Source: JAVJRN01 sp040218415
GTDB taxonomy: Bacteria; Bacteroidota; Bacteroidia; Cytophagales; Cyclobacteriaceae
DNA: 64,000 bases
Direction of reading: 5' to 3'
NCBI GenBank assembly: GCA_040218415.1
Contig: JAVJRN010000029.1
Coordinates: 236,435-300,434 of the forward strand
Shown here: positions 62,432-64,000 of the stretch, piece after piece
How positions within the stretch are numbered: position 1 is the stretch's first letter
How the letters are laid out: every line of letters starts with the position of its first letter
Made by a program: the position numbers and the translations under genes
Notes under the pieces: model-generated
Told to the model about the DNA's origin: nothing
What the model saw: the letters and a program-made list of their open reading frames with translations, nothing else
Database searches by the model: none

Positions 62432-62755
62432 TTATCCCCCATACCGGATCATTACGATCAATTTCGACAGTAGTGAAATAACTAATACTACCGTTAGAAT
62501 CGTTAGAAATCGCTTAAGAGTGAAGTTCCGTTTGAAAATCCAAGCGATTAAGAAGATTATTCCACTAATCAGTCCAAATGCAATAGGTGAAAAAACCAAA
62601 CTCATCAAAATTCCCAGAACTAAACCCATTCCGTGCGTTCCAGTTGCACCATAAATAATACTGTAAAGGACAAGCATTACTCCGATTCCTGTCCAATAGT
62701 CTCGATATCCTCTGAACCAATGAGGTTTAAGTTCAGCGTTAGTTTCTTCTTTCAT
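62432..62755 (-). CDS. Membrane protein of unknown function
   Basis: 107 residues with three hydrophobic helices: WTGIGVMLVLYSIIYGA, LGILMSLVFSPIAFGLISGIIFLIAWIF and LTILTVVLVISLLSKLIVMI. No family recognised. Followed after 12 bases by the exported protein gene. Confidence 0.6.
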   Translation of the reverse strand: MKEETNAELKPHWFRGYRDYWTGIGVMLVLYSIIYGATGTHGMGLVLGILMSLVFSPIAFGLISGIIFLIAWIFKRNFTLKRFLTILTVVLVISLLSKLIVMIRYGG

Positions 62756-63065
62756 AGTTACTATATAGACTTAGTTGGTTCAAAAAAAGTAGAGATGTTT
62801 AGTATGCTATTCGCCTCGCTGATCTCTAACGATCAGCTATCGGTTGTATGCCCACAGCTAATGAATAGCACAATCTAGTGAAATCTGCCGAAGCTCACAA
62901 CGGTTCAAAGTAACACTGCGCTTAGAAAGATAAAAAATCCTGCGAGCTGCGCTCAGTAGAAAGCACCGCACTTTACTCAGCGGCTGATTCACGGTCGAGT
63001 TGCACTGAAACCTGCCAGAAAGCACTTTGGCATATAACCGATAGCGCCTGTTATATGCCTGTGTT
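62756..63065. repeat. Structured spacer 2 with long inverted repeat
   Basis: 310 bases. GCTATCGGTTGTATGCC (62836-62852) and GGCATATAACCGATAGC (63029-63045) are inverted complements at 16 of 17 positions, 210 bases end to end. A second, perfect hairpin GGCATATAAC/GTTATATGCC spans 63029-63059, six bases after the stop of the next gene. AGAAAGCAC occurs twice (62958-62966 and 63017-63025), as in spacer 1. Reminiscent of attC-type recombination sites, but canonical RYYYAAC/GTTRRRY boxes were not convincingly found. Confidence 0.55.
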
Positions 63066-63791
63066 TTACCGTTGCGATTCTACAGATTGGATTAGTTTAA
63101 TATTCGCCTTCTCTAGTTCAGTTAGCAGCTCGTTCACTTCGACTAGTTCGGGTTTATACCATGGTTGCCTGTTGAAATACTTGTTCATTTCGCCACCTTC
63201 TTTAAAGATATATCCGTACCGAGCAAAAATCTCATTTCTCATAATTCTGAGTTCTTCAAAGTCCATGTTAGTTAGATCGCTATTGGTGAGTTCAATCGTA
63301 GAAGATTGTGGATACTTCCCATTGTAAGTCATTGTTAACTTGGAGTTTTTACGTCCTAGTTCATAGTCTTTTTCAGATGCAGGAAAAAATGTTATTGGTG
63401 GGTAGAAGTTCAGGCAATGAATGGTGTCGCCAAAGAAATCAATGTACTTAACAAACTGACCCTTTATTTCTCCAAATGAGACTATTCCAGTTTTGTCGAT
63501 GGTTGGATTTGAAAAAGTTAAATAGCGGATATCTCTCGGCTCACCTACTTCATATTGAAAATTTGTTTTCACTTGAAATACTAAATGATTTTCAGTTGAA
63601 AATACTCTCAGAAAAGCTTGTCTTTCATTTTGACCGAGATCATATATCCCAGAGTATTCAGCTTGATTGTTTGGTATCCAATCTTTTAGTTCTGGTTCAT
63701 ATGAAGTTGGCTGGCTAATCACTGAAGAGTTCCAGACAAGTAGAAGAAATACAAAAATATGATCGAGGCTCTTCATGACATATAATGTCAA
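63066..63791 (-). CDS. Exported protein with YARHG-like C-terminal domain
   Basis: 241 residues with a signal peptide (FVFLLLVWNSSVISQ). The N-terminal part is beta-rich (EYSGIYDLGQNERQAFLRVFS). The C-terminus, DLTNMDFEELRIMRNEIFARYGYIFKEGGEMNKYFNRQPWYKP, fits the YARHG domain (RNEIFARYGYxF ... YF ... WY), an extracellular domain of unknown role. Cassette-like gene beside spacer 2. Confidence 0.75.
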   Translation of the reverse strand: MTLYVMKSLDHIFVFLLLVWNSSVISQPTSYEPELKDWIPNNQAEYSGIYDLGQNERQAFLRVFSTENHLVFQVKTNFQYEVGEPRDIRYLTFSNPTIDKTGIVSFGEIKGQFVKYIDFFGDTIHCLNFYPPITFFPASEKDYELGRKNSKLTMTYNGKYPQSSTIELTNSDLTNMDFEELRIMRNEIFARYGYIFKEGGEMNKYFNRQPWYKPELVEVNELLTELEKANIKLIQSVESQR

Positions 63792-63977
63792 GGTAAACTT
63801 CGTTGCTCCCCGCTATGCAAGTCCCTACCGAAGCTTCCCTTGGCTTAAATATAAATAAACTTCGGTTATGAGCAATGATGTTTAACATATGTTGTATTGA
63901 GGTTGACCCTATTTCTACAGAGTGAAAATGTTAAAAAAAACTCCAACCGTAATTGAGGAAGTTACACCTCTACACGA

Positions 63978-63993
63978 GCCCGGTTGACCGGGC
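63978..63993. repeat. GC-rich hairpin at the right edge
   Basis: GCCCGGT (63978-63984) and ACCGGGC (63987-63993) are perfect complements. Possible start of another element beyond the window. Confidence 0.3.
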
Positions 63994-64000
63994 GGCTACA

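Noticed and set aside
63792..64000. Possible insertion-sequence end at the right edge
   Set aside because: A GC hairpin is present but no transposase frame or terminal repeat can be seen within the window.

Overview
The window looks like chromosome from a Bacteroidota species, most likely a marine Cytophagales-type gliding bacterium (inferred, not proven). Supporting signs are a SusC-type TonB-dependent receptor, SusE/F-like surface lipoproteins, a possible type IX secretion tail, a PID-CTERM-type mini-protein, an RhlE helicase, the permease-prefix/FtsX family, DUF2490 and Lacal_2735-type proteins, low GC, weak Shine-Dalgarno sequences, and promoters of the Bacteroidota form TTTG-N19-TAnnTTTG. 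No rRNA, tRNA, CRISPR array or complete insertion sequence was seen.

Layout. 1-8.3 kb is a polysaccharide-utilisation locus: a SusE/F-like lipoprotein and the 5' part of a susC (minus strand, running off the left edge), and divergently a secreted GH2 beta-galactosidase, a ricin-like secreted protein and a tiny PID-CTERM-type protein. 8.6-13.3 kb holds a small outer-membrane-like protein, an SGNH esterase, a HExxH protein, and a GbsR/MarR-controlled set of two membrane proteins plus a DUF2071 protein with matching candidate operators. 13.4-14.6 kb is a Fic protein preceded by two identical hairpin operators. 15.0-18.0 kb is a PadR regulator plus FtsX-type permease behind a duplicated operator. 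18.2-26.7 kb carries a DUF2490 protein, RhlE and a tripartite RND efflux operon. 26.8-29.2 kb has two unknown proteins and a Vat/CatB-type acetyltransferase.

29.6-41.2 kb is the most unusual part. A plus-strand operon (sulfatase-fold membrane enzyme, CDP-alcohol phosphatidyltransferase, flippase, DUF6625 protein) converges on a tightly overlapping nine-gene minus-strand operon: GTP cyclohydrolase II, RibD-type reductase without its deaminase, MDR dehydrogenase, a PTPS/QueD homologue that has lost its catalytic residues, a GT4 glycosyltransferase, an ICMT-like membrane methyltransferase, two SAM methyltransferases and a second glycosyltransferase. No other riboflavin or queuosine genes are present. 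This reads as a pathway that diverts the first riboflavin intermediates into a glycosylated, methylated, possibly lipid-linked product.

41.5-60.6 kb is mostly ordinary: an M24 peptidase, PepSY protein, PLDc_N protein, glycosidase, CsbD-like protein, membrane protein with XRE regulator, Lacal_2735-type protein, YaaA, MFS transporter, S9 peptidase, lipoproteins, FKBP isomerase, VOC protein, AraC regulator, DUF2252 protein and a TonB-dependent receptor-like barrel. 60.8-64.0 kb is a run of small minus-strand genes (GNAT, broken DUF1648 gene, three unknowns) separated by structured spacers that share a repeated motif and long inverted repeats. It resembles a gene-cassette array.
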